Source: Bacillota bacterium
GTDB taxonomy: Bacteria > Bacillota > Clostridia > Lachnospirales > Lachnospiraceae
Assembly (NCBI GenBank): GCA_023412855.1
Contig: JAEZRJ010000049.1
Location: 1 to 58,528, forward strand
Direction of reading: 5' to 3'
DNA length: 58,528 nt
Part shown: piece after piece, positions 15,278-23,728 of the stretch
Layout of the letters: every line of letters begins with the position of its first letter
Position numbering within the stretch: position 1 is the first letter of the stretch
Translations under genes and position numbers: made by a program
The notes under the pieces: generated by a model
Databases searched by the model: none
The model's input: the letters and a program-made list of their open reading frames with translations, nothing else
What the model was told of the DNA's origin: nothing

Positions 15278-18020
15278 CTTGAATGAATATGCAGCGAAGG
15301 CCAGGGAAGCAGCGGCTGAAGGAATCGTAATGCTTAAAAATGACGGACATCTGCTCCCGCTTTCAAAGGACACGAAGGTAGCGATCTTCGGAAGGTCACA
15401 ATTTCACTATTATAAAAGCGGAACGGGTTCAGGAGGAATGGTGAATACCAGATATGTCACCGGAATCCTGGAGGCGCTTGAGGCAGAAAAGTGCTTTACG
15501 GTAAATCAGGCGGTAAAAGAAGCATATGAGAGCTGGATGGAGGAGCATCCCTTTGAGGTGGGCGATGGCTGGGCGATGGAGCCGTGGTTTCAGAAAGAGA
15601 TGCCTTTGAAGCCGGAATTCGTGGAAGCAGCCAATAAGGATTCGGACGCAGCGATAGTCGTAATCGGGCGCACGGCAGGAGAAGACCAGGATAACAAAGC
15701 GGAGGAAGGAAGCTACCTTCTTACAAAGACAGAATTAAATATGATAGGTGAGGTGTGCAAGGTATTCAAGCACACCATTGTCCTGTTGAACGTAGGAAAT
15801 ACCATCGATATGAAATGGGTGGAGGAAAACAATCCTTCCTCGGTGTTGTATGTATGGCAGGGAGGACAAGAGGGAGGAAGCGGCATTGTAGATGTTCTTA
15901 GCGGCAAAGTAACGCCTTCCGGCAGGCTGACGGACACGATTGCAAGAAATATCGAGGATTATCCGTCTACTGCGAACTATGGAGATGATAAACGTAATTT
16001 TTATGCGGAGGATATTTATGTAGGATACCGGTACTTCGAGACCTTTGCGAAAGAGAAGGTGCTTTACCCCTTCGGCTTCGGCATGTCTTATACCTCCTTT
16101 GAAAGAAGGCTTGAGAAATTGGAGGAGACAAGGGATAAGGTAGATGTTCTGGTGAAGATTACGAACATCGGAGAATATAAAGGGAAAGAAGTCGTTCAGA
16201 TATATTGTGAGGCACCTCAGGGCAGACTCGGAAAGCCTGCCAGAGTACTGTGTGGATTTGCTAAGACCCAGATACTTAGCCCGAAGGAAAGCGTTATCAT
16301 GAAAATTTCCTGTCCCAAATATCTGTTTTCATCCTATGATGACAGCGGAGTAACAGGCCATAGATACAGCTATGTGCTGGAGGAAGGAAGCTATGGCATT
16401 TATATAGGTGGAGATGTAAGGCAGGCGGAATACGCAGGAAGCATCGATGTAGCAGAGCTTACCGTGGTGGAAACCCTGAAGGAGGCGATGGCACCTTCTG
16501 TTTCTTACCAGAGAATGAAGCCCGCAGCAGGAGATGGCGGACAGCTTCATGTAAGGTATGAAGAGGTGCCTATGGGTACGGTGGACCCTATGAAAAGACG
16601 GGGCGAGAATATTCCGAAGGAAATCGCCTATACGGGTGATAAAGGATTAAAATTGGAGGATGTTTCCGAAGGAAGGGCCTCGATGGAAGACTTTATTGCA
16701 CAGCTTTCGGATGAAGACTTGTGCTGTATCGTAAGGGGAGAAGGAATGTGTTCTTCCAAGGTAACGCCGGGTACCGCAGGAGCCTTCGGCGGCGTCACCG
16801 GGCGGTTGTCGGCTTTCGGTATCCCGTTAGGATGTTGCGCGGACGGCCCCAGCGGAATACGTATGGATAGCGGAACATATGCTTTTGCTATGCCAAACGG
16901 CACTTGTCTGGCATGCTCCTTTAACGAAGAACTGCTGAAGGAATTATATGAGTTCGAGGGAATGGAGCTTCGTAAGAACAATATTGATACATTACTCGGC
17001 CCGGGAATGAATCTTCATAGGAACCCTTTGAACGGGCGAAACTTCGAATATTTTTCTGAAGACCCTCTGGTAACGGGAAAAATGGCGGCCGCTCAGCTAA
17101 AGGGTATGGACAAATATGGAGTAACGGGGACGATAAAGCATTTCGCATGCAATAATCAAGAGCATAGCCGTAATGAAGTAGAGGCGGTCGTTTCGGAAAG
17201 GGCCTTAAGAGAACTATATCTAAAAGGCTTTGAAATAGCGGTAAAAGAAGGCGGTGCCTATAGCATCATGAGTACCTATGGGCCGGTAAACGGCTTCTGG
17301 ACAGCCAGCAATTACGACCTGCTGACGACTATTCTGCGCGGAGAATGGGGATTTGAGGGAATCGTTATGACCGACTGGTGGGCGAGAGGAAATGAGCCCG
17401 GCGGCCCGGCGGACGTGAAAAACACTTCGGCAATGGTGCGCTGTCAGAATGATTTGTTCATGGTGACAATAGATTCTGAGAAAAACACGTTGCAGGATGA
17501 TTCCATGGAAGGCATCTCGGGAGGAAAAACAGCGAGAGCGGAGTTCCAGAGAAGCGCCATGAACTTATGCGGAACACTCATGCGTATGCCGGCTTTTTTA
17601 CGAAGCAGGGGAATAGAGACGGAATTGGATAAACAGTTGAAGGAATGCATCGAGGCGGATGAAAAGGAACTGCTCGAGATGAGAATTGTTAAGGTGGAGA
17701 AGAAAACAGAAATTCCGGCAGAGTGGATTGACACCCAAAAGGGAAAGAGCACCTTGCTGCAAGTAGTTTTTGTAGAAGAGGATGCGTCCAGACTCTCTTT
17801 TTCATGCAGGATTCCTTCGGCGGGAGAACTCTCTCAGATACCGCTTTCCATTTTCCGGGATAAACAGTTATTAAAGACGATTACACTGACCGGAAAGGAT
17901 AGCGAGTGGAGAACGGAAATACTCGATTTGGAACCTGCTTTTTGCAGCACCTACTTTTTAAAATTCTATTTCGGACAGAGCGGGATGGAAATTAAGGACT
18001 GCAAGATCGAGAAAGTTTAA
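15258..18020 (+). CDS. glycoside hydrolase family 3 protein with permuted domain order
   Basis: A 920-residue cytoplasmic beta-glycosidase (no signal peptide), likely a beta-glucosidase or beta-xylosidase acting on imported oligosaccharides. The order is reversed from usual. The GH3 C-terminal-type alpha/beta sandwich comes first (about 1-265, with GIVMLKNDGHLLPL and GEDQDNKAEEGSYLL), then a fibronectin-III-like domain (about 285-395), then the GH3 (beta/alpha)8 domain (about 450-760) with KHFACNNQE and nucleophile Asp706 in IVMTDWW. Residues 760-920 form an extra C-terminal region. Reversed order is known for some ruminal beta-glucosidases, so it is a subfamily trait. Ribosome site GAGG precedes ATG 15258. 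Confidence 0.93.
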   Translation: MNGKIFDLNEYAAKAREAAAEGIVMLKNDGHLLPLSKDTKVAIFGRSQFHYYKSGTGSGGMVNTRYVTGILEALEAEKCFTVNQAVKEAYESWMEEHPFEVGDGWAMEPWFQKEMPLKPEFVEAANKDSDAAIVVIGRTAGEDQDNKAEEGSYLLTKTELNMIGEVCKVFKHTIVLLNVGNTIDMKWVEENNPSSVLYVWQGGQEGGSGIVDVLSGKVTPSGRLTDTIARNIEDYPSTANYGDDKRNFYAEDIYVGYRYFETFAKEKVLYPFGFGMSYTSFERRLEKLEETRDKVDVLVKITNIGEYKGKEVVQIYCEAPQGRLGKPARVLCGFAKTQILSPKESVIMKISCPKYLFSSYDDSGVTGHRYSYVLEEGSYGIYIGGDVRQAEYAGSIDVAELTVVETLKEAMAPSVSYQRMKPAAGDGGQLHVRYEEVPMGTVDPMKRRGENIPKEIAYTGDKGLKLEDVSEGRASMEDFIAQLSDEDLCCIVRGEGMCSSKVTPGTAGAFGGVTGRLSAFGIPLGCCADGPSGIRMDSGTYAFAMPNGTCLACSFNEELLKELYEFEGMELRKNNIDTLLGPGMNLHRNPLNGRNFEYFSEDPLVTGKMAAAQLKGMDKYGVTGTIKHFACNNQEHSRNEVEAVVSERALRELYLKGFEIAVKEGGAYSIMSTYGPVNGFWTASNYDLLTTILRGEWGFEGIVMTDWWARGNEPGGPADVKNTSAMVRCQNDLFMVTIDSEKNTLQDDSMEGISGGKTARAEFQRSAMNLCGTLMRMPAFLRSRGIETELDKQLKECIEADEKELLEMRIVKVEKKTEIPAEWIDTQKGKSTLLQVVFVEEDASRLSFSCRIPSAGELSQIPLSIFRDKQLLKTITLTGKDSEWRTEILDLEPAFCSTYFLKFYFGQSGMEIKDCKIEKV

Positions 18021-18117
18021 TTAAAGCGACACGTAATTGCGGCAGATGAGAAAGAGAAAGACTGTCGCAAAATGAATCTTAGATAGCAGTTTATACAAAA
18101 ATTATATGAATAACGTG

Positions 18118-18166
18118 AAAATACGTCTTGATACGGGCTTTTATAACCCGAACCAAGACGTATTTT
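18118..18166. terminator. bidirectional terminator between GH3 and the CDF gene
   Basis: A perfect 13-bp stem (18118-18130 with 18154-18166) contains an inner CGGG/CCCG hairpin. T-tracts follow on both strands. Confidence 0.85.
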
Positions 18167-18259
18167 TGTGCATTATTTTTCGTTGAGGATATTTTCTTCC
18201 CCTTATTTCATTTAATATAAGAACAAGCAGCAAAGAAGTGCGCCGGAGTTTTTAAACTG

Positions 18260-19438
18260 CTATAGTGCATGCGGGTTGTAAGCCTTATCCACTTGTATCA
18301 CCGCCATATATGTTTCGTCAATGAGGCGGATTTGCTCGCTGATATAATTGGTAATTTCTTCATCGTTCTTTTTATAATGGAAAGGAACTACGATGTCGAA
18401 AATGATATTTGTGTGAGTAGGGCCTTTTACAACGCGGAAATCATGGAAGCATACTTCCGGGTAGGCTGTGGTAATTACTTCTGAGATCCGGCTTTTCAAG
18501 GCGTTGATCTGTTCATCCTGTGTGACCACCGGGTCCATATGTATGACGGCTTCGCAGTGCAGTTCGTTACGCAGCCTATGCTCGATGTTATCGATCATAT
18601 CGTGGAGTGTGAGGATATCACCGTCTGCGGGGACCTCAGCATGCAGGGAGAGCATGACCCGGCCGGGGCCGTAATCGTGCACGATCATATCGTGAATACC
18701 GAGAACATGCTCATAGCTCATAACGATTGTTTCCACATTTTTTACGAAATCGGGGTGTGGGGGCTGGCCGAGCAGAGGACTGACGGTCTCCTTCGCTGCG
18801 CAGTAGCCTGCATAAAAGATGAAGAGGGCTACTATAATGCCGCAGTAGCCGTCAATTTTAAGACCGGTAAACTTACCGACCAAAGCTGCAACAAGAACTA
18901 CTGTGGTAGCCATAGTATCACTTAAGCTGTCCATGGCGGTAGCGCTCATGGCAGCGCTGTCTATTTTCTTTCCTATATTTTTGTTGTAAAAGGACATATA
19001 GAGCTTTACTGCGATGGAAATGGCCAGGATGATCACGGTAATCAGACTGAATTCCACCGCCTGCGGGTGAATGATTTTATCAACGGAGGATCGTGCCAGC
19101 TCAAAGGCCATGATTAAAATAGCGATGGAAACGAGAAGCCCGGATAAATATTCGATGCGTCCATGCCCGAATGGGTGGCCCGGGTCCGGCTTTTGTCCCG
19201 CCATCTTAAAGCCGATGAGAGTGATCAAAGAGGAACCCGCATCGGATAGGTTGTTAAAAGCATCTGCTGTTACCGCAATGGAATTACTGATCATTCCTGC
19301 GAGGAATTTACCGATAAAAAGCAGTATATTCAGGAAGATTCCCACCGAGCCGCACAGAACGCCGTATGCCTGACGAACCTGGGGAGATGAAGTATTCTCT
19401 CTATCCTTTATAAATATTTTTGTAAGCAATGATACCAT
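18260..19438 (-). CDS. cation diffusion facilitator family transporter
   Basis: Inner-membrane metal/proton antiporter exporting divalent cations such as Zn, Fe or Mn. The 392 residues include about six membrane helices (30-215). CDF motifs are visible: DAFNNLSDAGSS (metal-site Asp pair of TM2), HPFGHGRIEYL, and DSLSDTMAT (TM5 site). The C-terminal cytoplasmic domain (from about 220) has HDMIVHDYGPGRVMLSLHAEV, typical of CDF dimerisation domains, and a further 80-residue extension. ATG 19438 follows AGGAGAAATTTT. Metal specificity cannot be read safely. It may balance the zinc importer 4 kb away. Confidence 0.93.
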   Translation of the reverse strand: MVSLLTKIFIKDRENTSSPQVRQAYGVLCGSVGIFLNILLFIGKFLAGMISNSIAVTADAFNNLSDAGSSLITLIGFKMAGQKPDPGHPFGHGRIEYLSGLLVSIAILIMAFELARSSVDKIIHPQAVEFSLITVIILAISIAVKLYMSFYNKNIGKKIDSAAMSATAMDSLSDTMATTVVLVAALVGKFTGLKIDGYCGIIVALFIFYAGYCAAKETVSPLLGQPPHPDFVKNVETIVMSYEHVLGIHDMIVHDYGPGRVMLSLHAEVPADGDILTLHDMIDNIEHRLRNELHCEAVIHMDPVVTQDEQINALKSRISEVITTAYPEVCFHDFRVVKGPTHTNIIFDIVVPFHYKKNDEEITNYISEQIRLIDETYMAVIQVDKAYNPHAL

Positions 19439-19862
19439 AAAATTTCTCCTATAAAAATGATGAAGTAATAGTATCTATTCTATATCTTTTTCCTATAAAT
19501 GACAAATGCTTTATGGTCATAACCCTTCATAAACCCACAAACACTTGTTACTATTCGCCCATTTCGTATTTACAACCGCGGAAAAAACATGTATAATTGC
19601 AGACGGATTGAACATAAATAGATGCATTCATAATATATATGCTATGTACAAAAAATTATGATAGATTTCAGGGCAATTCTATTGGCTTTACAATTACAAT
19701 CTATAAGAGCAATGAGTCATAAATGCCTCTCTATGTAAGAGGAACAAATTACAAACATAATGAATTGCGAAAGTAACGGATTATACAGAGGTGAATTATT
19801 ATAATAATGATTTATGATAATATGAAAATACTTTCGTGATTTGAGAAAAGGAGAATGAAAAA
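19439..19862. other. 424-nt AT-rich intergenic region
   Basis: It separates the divergent CDF gene and gpmI. I see AT-rich sequence, a small CCTCT/AGAGG hairpin near 19726-19742 and an isolated TATAAT at 19800-19805 without a good -35 partner. No gene was found. Confidence 0.5.
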
Positions 19863-21407
19863 ATGAGCAAAAAACCAACAGTTTTGATGATTTTAGACGG
19901 CTACGGATTGAATGAGAGAACGGATGGAAACGCTGTGGCAGAAGCAAATACACCGGTTATGGATAAGCTGATGAAGGAATACCCTTTTGTAAAGGGTTAT
20001 GCCAGCGGCATGGCAGTAGGACTCCCCGACGGACAAATGGGAAACTCTGAGGTAGGTCATCTCAATATGGGGGCAGGACGTATCGTATATCAGGAACTTA
20101 CCAGAATCACGAAAGAAATTCAGGACGGAACCTTCTACGAGAATCCAGCCCTTTTGAAGGCGATAAAGAATTGTAAGGATAACGATTCCGCTCTGCACAT
20201 GTTCGGTCTCGTTTCCGACGGCGGCGTGCACAGTCACAATACACATATTTACGGAATCTTGGAGCTTGCTAAGAGAAGCGGGCTGTCCAAGGTATACGTA
20301 CATTGCTTCCTCGACGGAAGAGATACTCCTCCCGAAAGCGGCAAGAATTTCGTAGAGCAGTTAGAAGAGAAAATGAAGGAAATCGGCGTAGGCGAGGTAG
20401 CTTCCGTATCGGGACGGTACTACGCTATGGACAGAGATAATAACTATGACAGAGTGAAGCTGGCATATGATGTGCTTACAAAGGGAGAAGGATTAACGTC
20501 AGCGGGAGGTCCTGCGGCTATTCAGGAATCCTATGACAGAGGAGAGACGGACGAGTTCGTAAAGCCTACGGTTGTTGTAAAGAATGGTGCTCCGGTAGCT
20601 CTTATCAAAGATAAGGATTCCGTGATATTCTTTAACTTCAGACCGGACCGTGCCAGAGAGATTACGAGATGCTTCTGCAACGACGAGTTTACGGCGTTCG
20701 ACAGAGGAGCAAGGCCGGATACCACCTTTGTATGCTTTTCCGATTACGACCCGACGATACCGAATAAGGATGTAGCGTTCCATAAAATCGCAGTAAACAA
20801 TACCTTTGGAGAGTGGCTGGCGGCAAATCATATGACACAGGCGAGAATTGCGGAGACGGAGAAATATGCTCATGTTACCTTTTTCTTTAACGGCGGTGTG
20901 GAAGCTCCCAACGAAGGAGAGGACAGAATCCTTGTTAATTCTCCCAAGGACGTGGCTACCTACGACTTGAAGCCTCAGATGAGCGCATATGAGGTATGCG
21001 ACAAACTGGTAGGTGCAATCAAGTCGGAAAAATACGATGTAATCATCATCAACTTTGCGAACCCTGACATGGTAGGACATACGGGCGTGGAGTCCGCAGC
21101 TATAAAAGCGATAGAAGCGGTAGATGAATGCGTAGGCAAAGCTGTAGATGCGATAAAAGAAGTAGACGGAGCTATGTTCATCTGTGCGGATCACGGCAAT
21201 GCGGAACAGCTTGTAGATTATGTGACAGGAGAACCGTTTACGGCACATACCACCAATCCGGTTCCCTTTATTCTCGTAAACTACGACGAAGCGTATACTT
21301 TGAGAGAAGGCGGATGTCTTGCGGACATCATTCCTACGATGATAGAGATGATGGGAATGAAGCAGCCGCAGGAAATGACCGGGAAGTCCTTGCTGTTAAA
21401 AAAATAA
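19863..21407 (+). CDS. gpmI: 2,3-bisphosphoglycerate-independent phosphoglycerate mutase
   Basis: Glycolytic enzyme interconverting 3- and 2-phosphoglycerate via a phosphoserine intermediate; Mn-dependent and cytoplasmic. The 514-residue length is typical. The alkaline-phosphatase-superfamily opening VLMILDGYGLNE is followed by GNSEVGHLNMG, with the phosphorylated Ser62 at the conserved family position. Further motifs are DGRDTPP, SGRYYAMDRD, FNFRPDRARE, NFANPDMVGHTG and CADHGNAEQ. Ribosome site AAGGAGAATGAAAAA precedes ATG 19863. It supplies the step before enolase, encoded 5 kb downstream. Confidence 0.97.
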   Translation: MSKKPTVLMILDGYGLNERTDGNAVAEANTPVMDKLMKEYPFVKGYASGMAVGLPDGQMGNSEVGHLNMGAGRIVYQELTRITKEIQDGTFYENPALLKAIKNCKDNDSALHMFGLVSDGGVHSHNTHIYGILELAKRSGLSKVYVHCFLDGRDTPPESGKNFVEQLEEKMKEIGVGEVASVSGRYYAMDRDNNYDRVKLAYDVLTKGEGLTSAGGPAAIQESYDRGETDEFVKPTVVVKNGAPVALIKDKDSVIFFNFRPDRAREITRCFCNDEFTAFDRGARPDTTFVCFSDYDPTIPNKDVAFHKIAVNNTFGEWLAANHMTQARIAETEKYAHVTFFFNGGVEAPNEGEDRILVNSPKDVATYDLKPQMSAYEVCDKLVGAIKSEKYDVIIINFANPDMVGHTGVESAAIKAIEAVDECVGKAVDAIKEVDGAMFICADHGNAEQLVDYVTGEPFTAHTTNPVPFILVNYDEAYTLREGGCLADIIPTMIEMMGMKQPQEMTGKSLLLKK

Positions 21408-21465
21408 AGTCATTGATAACGTTATGTAATAAAAAAGGATAATACAACCGGAAAAGAGCGGCAAG

Positions 21466-22149
21466 ATGTTAGGAACAATAGTAAATGCTGCGGCAATCGT
21501 AGCCGGCGCGGTAATCGGAATAGCTTTAAAAAAGGGACTTCCTGAGAAAATGGCGGATACCTTAATGAAGGGAGTGGGGCTGTGTACCATGTTTCTCGGT
21601 ATCAGCGGTTCCCTGAAGGGAGAGAATCCCTTAATTCTCATTCTGTCTGTGGTGATCGGTACTTTGATCGGTGAAGGAATCGATTTAGAAGATAAGGTCG
21701 GCAGGCTCGGATTGTGGGTGGAAGGAAGAGTAAAGAAGGGTGAAGACGGAAAAGTATCGATTGCGGAAGGATTTGTGACGGCCAGCCTGCTCTTTTGCGT
21801 AGGAGCGATGGCGATTGTTGGTTCTTTGCAAAGCGGGCTTATGGGAAACCATGAGATGCTTTTCGGAAAATCCATTCTCGACTTCATCATGGCGGTAGTT
21901 TTTTCCTCCACATTGGGAATAGGAGTTGCTTTTTCAGCAGGATTGGTTTTTCTTTATCAGGGATCGATTACCCTGCTCGCCCAGTGGATTGCCCCTTATC
22001 TGACGGATGTAGTGGTAGCCGAGATGACTTGTGTGGGTTCCGTAGTTATGATCGGGCTTGGTCTGAACATTATCGGAATTACGAAACTGAGGGTAATGAA
22101 CTATGTGCCTGCAATTTTTATCCCAATTATCCTTTGCAGATTTATATAA
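21466..22149 (+). CDS. DUF554 family membrane protein
   Basis: A 227-residue integral membrane protein with about 6-7 helices, matching the DUF554 (YdfK-like) family: opening MLGTIVNAAAIVAGAVIG, a Gly-rich second helix (GVGLCTMFLGISGSLKG) and a late MIGLGLNIIGITKLRVMN. Function is not established; transport of a small molecule is usually assumed. It starts 58 nt after gpmI in the same direction and ends at its own terminator. The ribosome site is weak (GAAAAGAGCGG). Confidence 0.88.
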   Translation: MLGTIVNAAAIVAGAVIGIALKKGLPEKMADTLMKGVGLCTMFLGISGSLKGENPLILILSVVIGTLIGEGIDLEDKVGRLGLWVEGRVKKGEDGKVSIAEGFVTASLLFCVGAMAIVGSLQSGLMGNHEMLFGKSILDFIMAVVFSSTLGIGVAFSAGLVFLYQGSITLLAQWIAPYLTDVVVAEMTCVGSVVMIGLGLNIIGITKLRVMNYVPAIFIPIILCRFI

Positions 22150-22200
22150 GATATTAATATAAAAAGTATTAGTAGTTAAAATAATGAAGTATACGAAAGT

Positions 22201-22242
22201 CCTGGGAAGCTTGTAAAAAGCGAGACTCCCGGGGCTTTTTTT
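22201..22242 (+). terminator. terminator of the DUF554 gene
   Basis: A CCTGGGA/TCCCGGG stem (22201-22207 with 22227-22233, one G-U pair) is followed by C and a run of seven T. Confidence 0.7.
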
Positions 22243-22287
22243 AATGTAATAGGAAAGTGCTCCTATTACATTAAAAATGGATGCGCA
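22243..22287. repeat. dispersed repeat B, copy 1 (palindromic)
   Basis: It contains a perfect 14-bp inverted repeat extending one base pair set to 22241-22254 with 22261-22274 around AAGTGC. Then comes AAAATGGATGCGCAG. A near-identical block lies at 54569-54610. Confidence 0.6.
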
Positions 22288-22329
22288 GTTTTGTCCTTAA
22301 GCCATATTTCCAAATTAATCTATGTTTGC

Positions 22330-22380
22330 TTGACAAAATAGAGATAATTGTATATCATGTGTATTAGTAGTGATAGTACA
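22330..22380 (+). promoter_or_regulatory. promoter and operator of the GntR-ABC module
   Basis: TTGACA (22330-22335), a 17-bp spacer and TATCAT (22353-22358). Directly after it, inverted half-sites TGTATTA (22360-22366) and TAGTACA (22374-22380) surround a 7-bp centre. The layout fits repression by the GntR protein encoded next. Confidence 0.7.
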
Positions 22381-22434
22381 GTTGAAACACTGAAAACAAG
22401 GAAATAACAGATGCAGCAGAAGGAAGGTGAATAT

Positions 22435-22794
22435 ATGATAATCCTGGATTACAAGGATGCCAGACCTATATACGAACAGATAGTGGAGAAGTTCAAGCTG
22501 TTGATTTTAAAGGGAATTCTGCAGAAGGATGAGCAGATGCCTTCTGTCAGAAGCCTTGCGGTGGAACTCGCGATCAATCCGAATACGATACAGAAAGCCT
22601 ATATGGAACTGGAGCGACAGGGATATATTTACACGGTAAAGGGCAGAGGTAACTTTGTGGCGGAGAATGGAAATCTTCTCGATGAGAGAAGAGAAGAACT
22701 AAAAATGAGGATGTTCATTTTATACAAGGAGGGCAAGGAACTCGGCATGACGAAGGCCGACTTTATAGACTGCCTTCGAGGAATAGAAGGGTGA
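22435..22794 (+). CDS. GntR-family regulator, YtrA subfamily
   Basis: A 119-residue repressor with an N-terminal winged helix (residues about 10-75) containing the YtrA-type motifs ARPIYEQIVEKFK, MPSVRSLAVELAINPNTIQKAYMELE and GYIYTVKGRGNFV. Only a short C-terminal helical tail follows, as in the YtrA branch. ATG 22435 is chosen over ATG 22411 because AAGGAAGGTGA is directly upstream. It precedes an ABC ATPase and permease; such regulators usually repress their own ABC operon, and a matching inverted repeat overlaps the promoter. The inducer is unknown, often a cell-wall-active compound in relatives. Confidence 0.93.
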   Translation: MIILDYKDARPIYEQIVEKFKLLILKGILQKDEQMPSVRSLAVELAINPNTIQKAYMELERQGYIYTVKGRGNFVAENGNLLDERREELKMRMFILYKEGKELGMTKADFIDCLRGIEG

Positions 22795-22822
22795 GAGCCT
22801 GGTGGGCGGATAGGAGGAGAAG

Positions 22823-23728
22823 ATGATTGAAATAAATAATGTCAGCAAAGCCTTTGAAGATATTCTGGCAGTGGATGATGTCAGTGTGACGATGAAGGAA
22901 GATACAGTATTCGGCCTGATCGGAACCAATGGGGCGGGAAAAAGTACAGTACTTCGAATGATTGCAGGAGTTATGAAAGCGGATAAGGGAACGATTTCGG
23001 TAGACGGCATTTCTGTATATGACAACATAGGAGCTAAGGAAAGAGTATTTTTTATCGCTGACGAGCCGTATTTTTTTGCTAATGCCACTGCGATAGAGAT
23101 GGAGAAATATTTTTCTACTATATATAAAGAATTCAACAGAAATGATTTTTATACATACATGGAGAATTTTGGGCTCGATAAGAAAAGGAAGATAAACACT
23201 TTTTCCAAAGGAATGAAAAAGCAGCTCGCTTTGCTATGCGGAATCTGTTCCCGGTCGAAATACCTTTTATGCGACGAGACCTTTGACGGTTTGGACCCTG
23301 TAATGCGTCAGGGAATAAAGAGTATCTTCGCAAAGGAGATGGAGAGCAGAGGTCTTACCCCCGTCATCGCGTCCCACAATTTGAGGGAACTAGAAGATAT
23401 TTGCGACCATGTGGGACTTTTGCACAAGGGCGGCGTACTTTTATCCAAGGATCTGGAGGATATGAAGTGCAATATTCAGAAGGTTCAATGTGTATTTAAG
23501 GACGAAGAATCTGAGAAAAAAGGGCTGGAAGGACTCCTGGTTATGAAGGAGGAAAAGAGAGGCTCTTTGTATACACTTACGGTAAGAGGCAACAGAGAAG
23601 AAACCATTTCTCATTTTTCTGCCGTAGATACGATATTTTTTGAGGCGCTGCCTCTTTCCCTAGAGGAAATATTTATCAGTGAGACGGAGGTGGTAGGTTA
23701 TGACATCAAAAAACTCATTCTTAGCTAG
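22823..23728 (+). CDS. ABC transporter ATP-binding protein (YtrB-like)
   Basis: A 301-residue cytoplasmic ATPase. Walker A is GTNGAGKST and Walker B is YLLCDETFDGLD. The switch His is in VIASHNLREL. The signature motif is degenerate (TFSKGMKKQLALL in place of LSGGQ), as is common in the subfamily linked to GntR regulators. It starts 28 nt after the regulator and overlaps the permease gene by 29 nt, so the three genes form one operon. The C-terminal 80 residues are a regulatory tail. Direction of transport is presumably export. Confidence 0.9.
   Translation: MIEINNVSKAFEDILAVDDVSVTMKEDTVFGLIGTNGAGKSTVLRMIAGVMKADKGTISVDGISVYDNIGAKERVFFIADEPYFFANATAIEMEKYFSTIYKEFNRNDFYTYMENFGLDKKRKINTFSKGMKKQLALLCGICSRSKYLLCDETFDGLDPVMRQGIKSIFAKEMESRGLTPVIASHNLRELEDICDHVGLLHKGGVLLSKDLEDMKCNIQKVQCVFKDEESEKKGLEGLLVMKEEKRGSLYTLTVRGNREETISHFSAVDTIFFEALPLSLEEIFISETEVVGYDIKKLILS

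Noticed and set aside
15258..18020. Permuted GH3 as a wholly new enzyme class
   Set aside because: Reversed GH3 domain order is already known from ruminal bacteria; only the C-terminal extension is noted.
20499..21248. 249-codon ORF antisense to gpmI
   Set aside because: Lies wholly opposite a clearly conserved gene and has no recognisable domain; a composition shadow.
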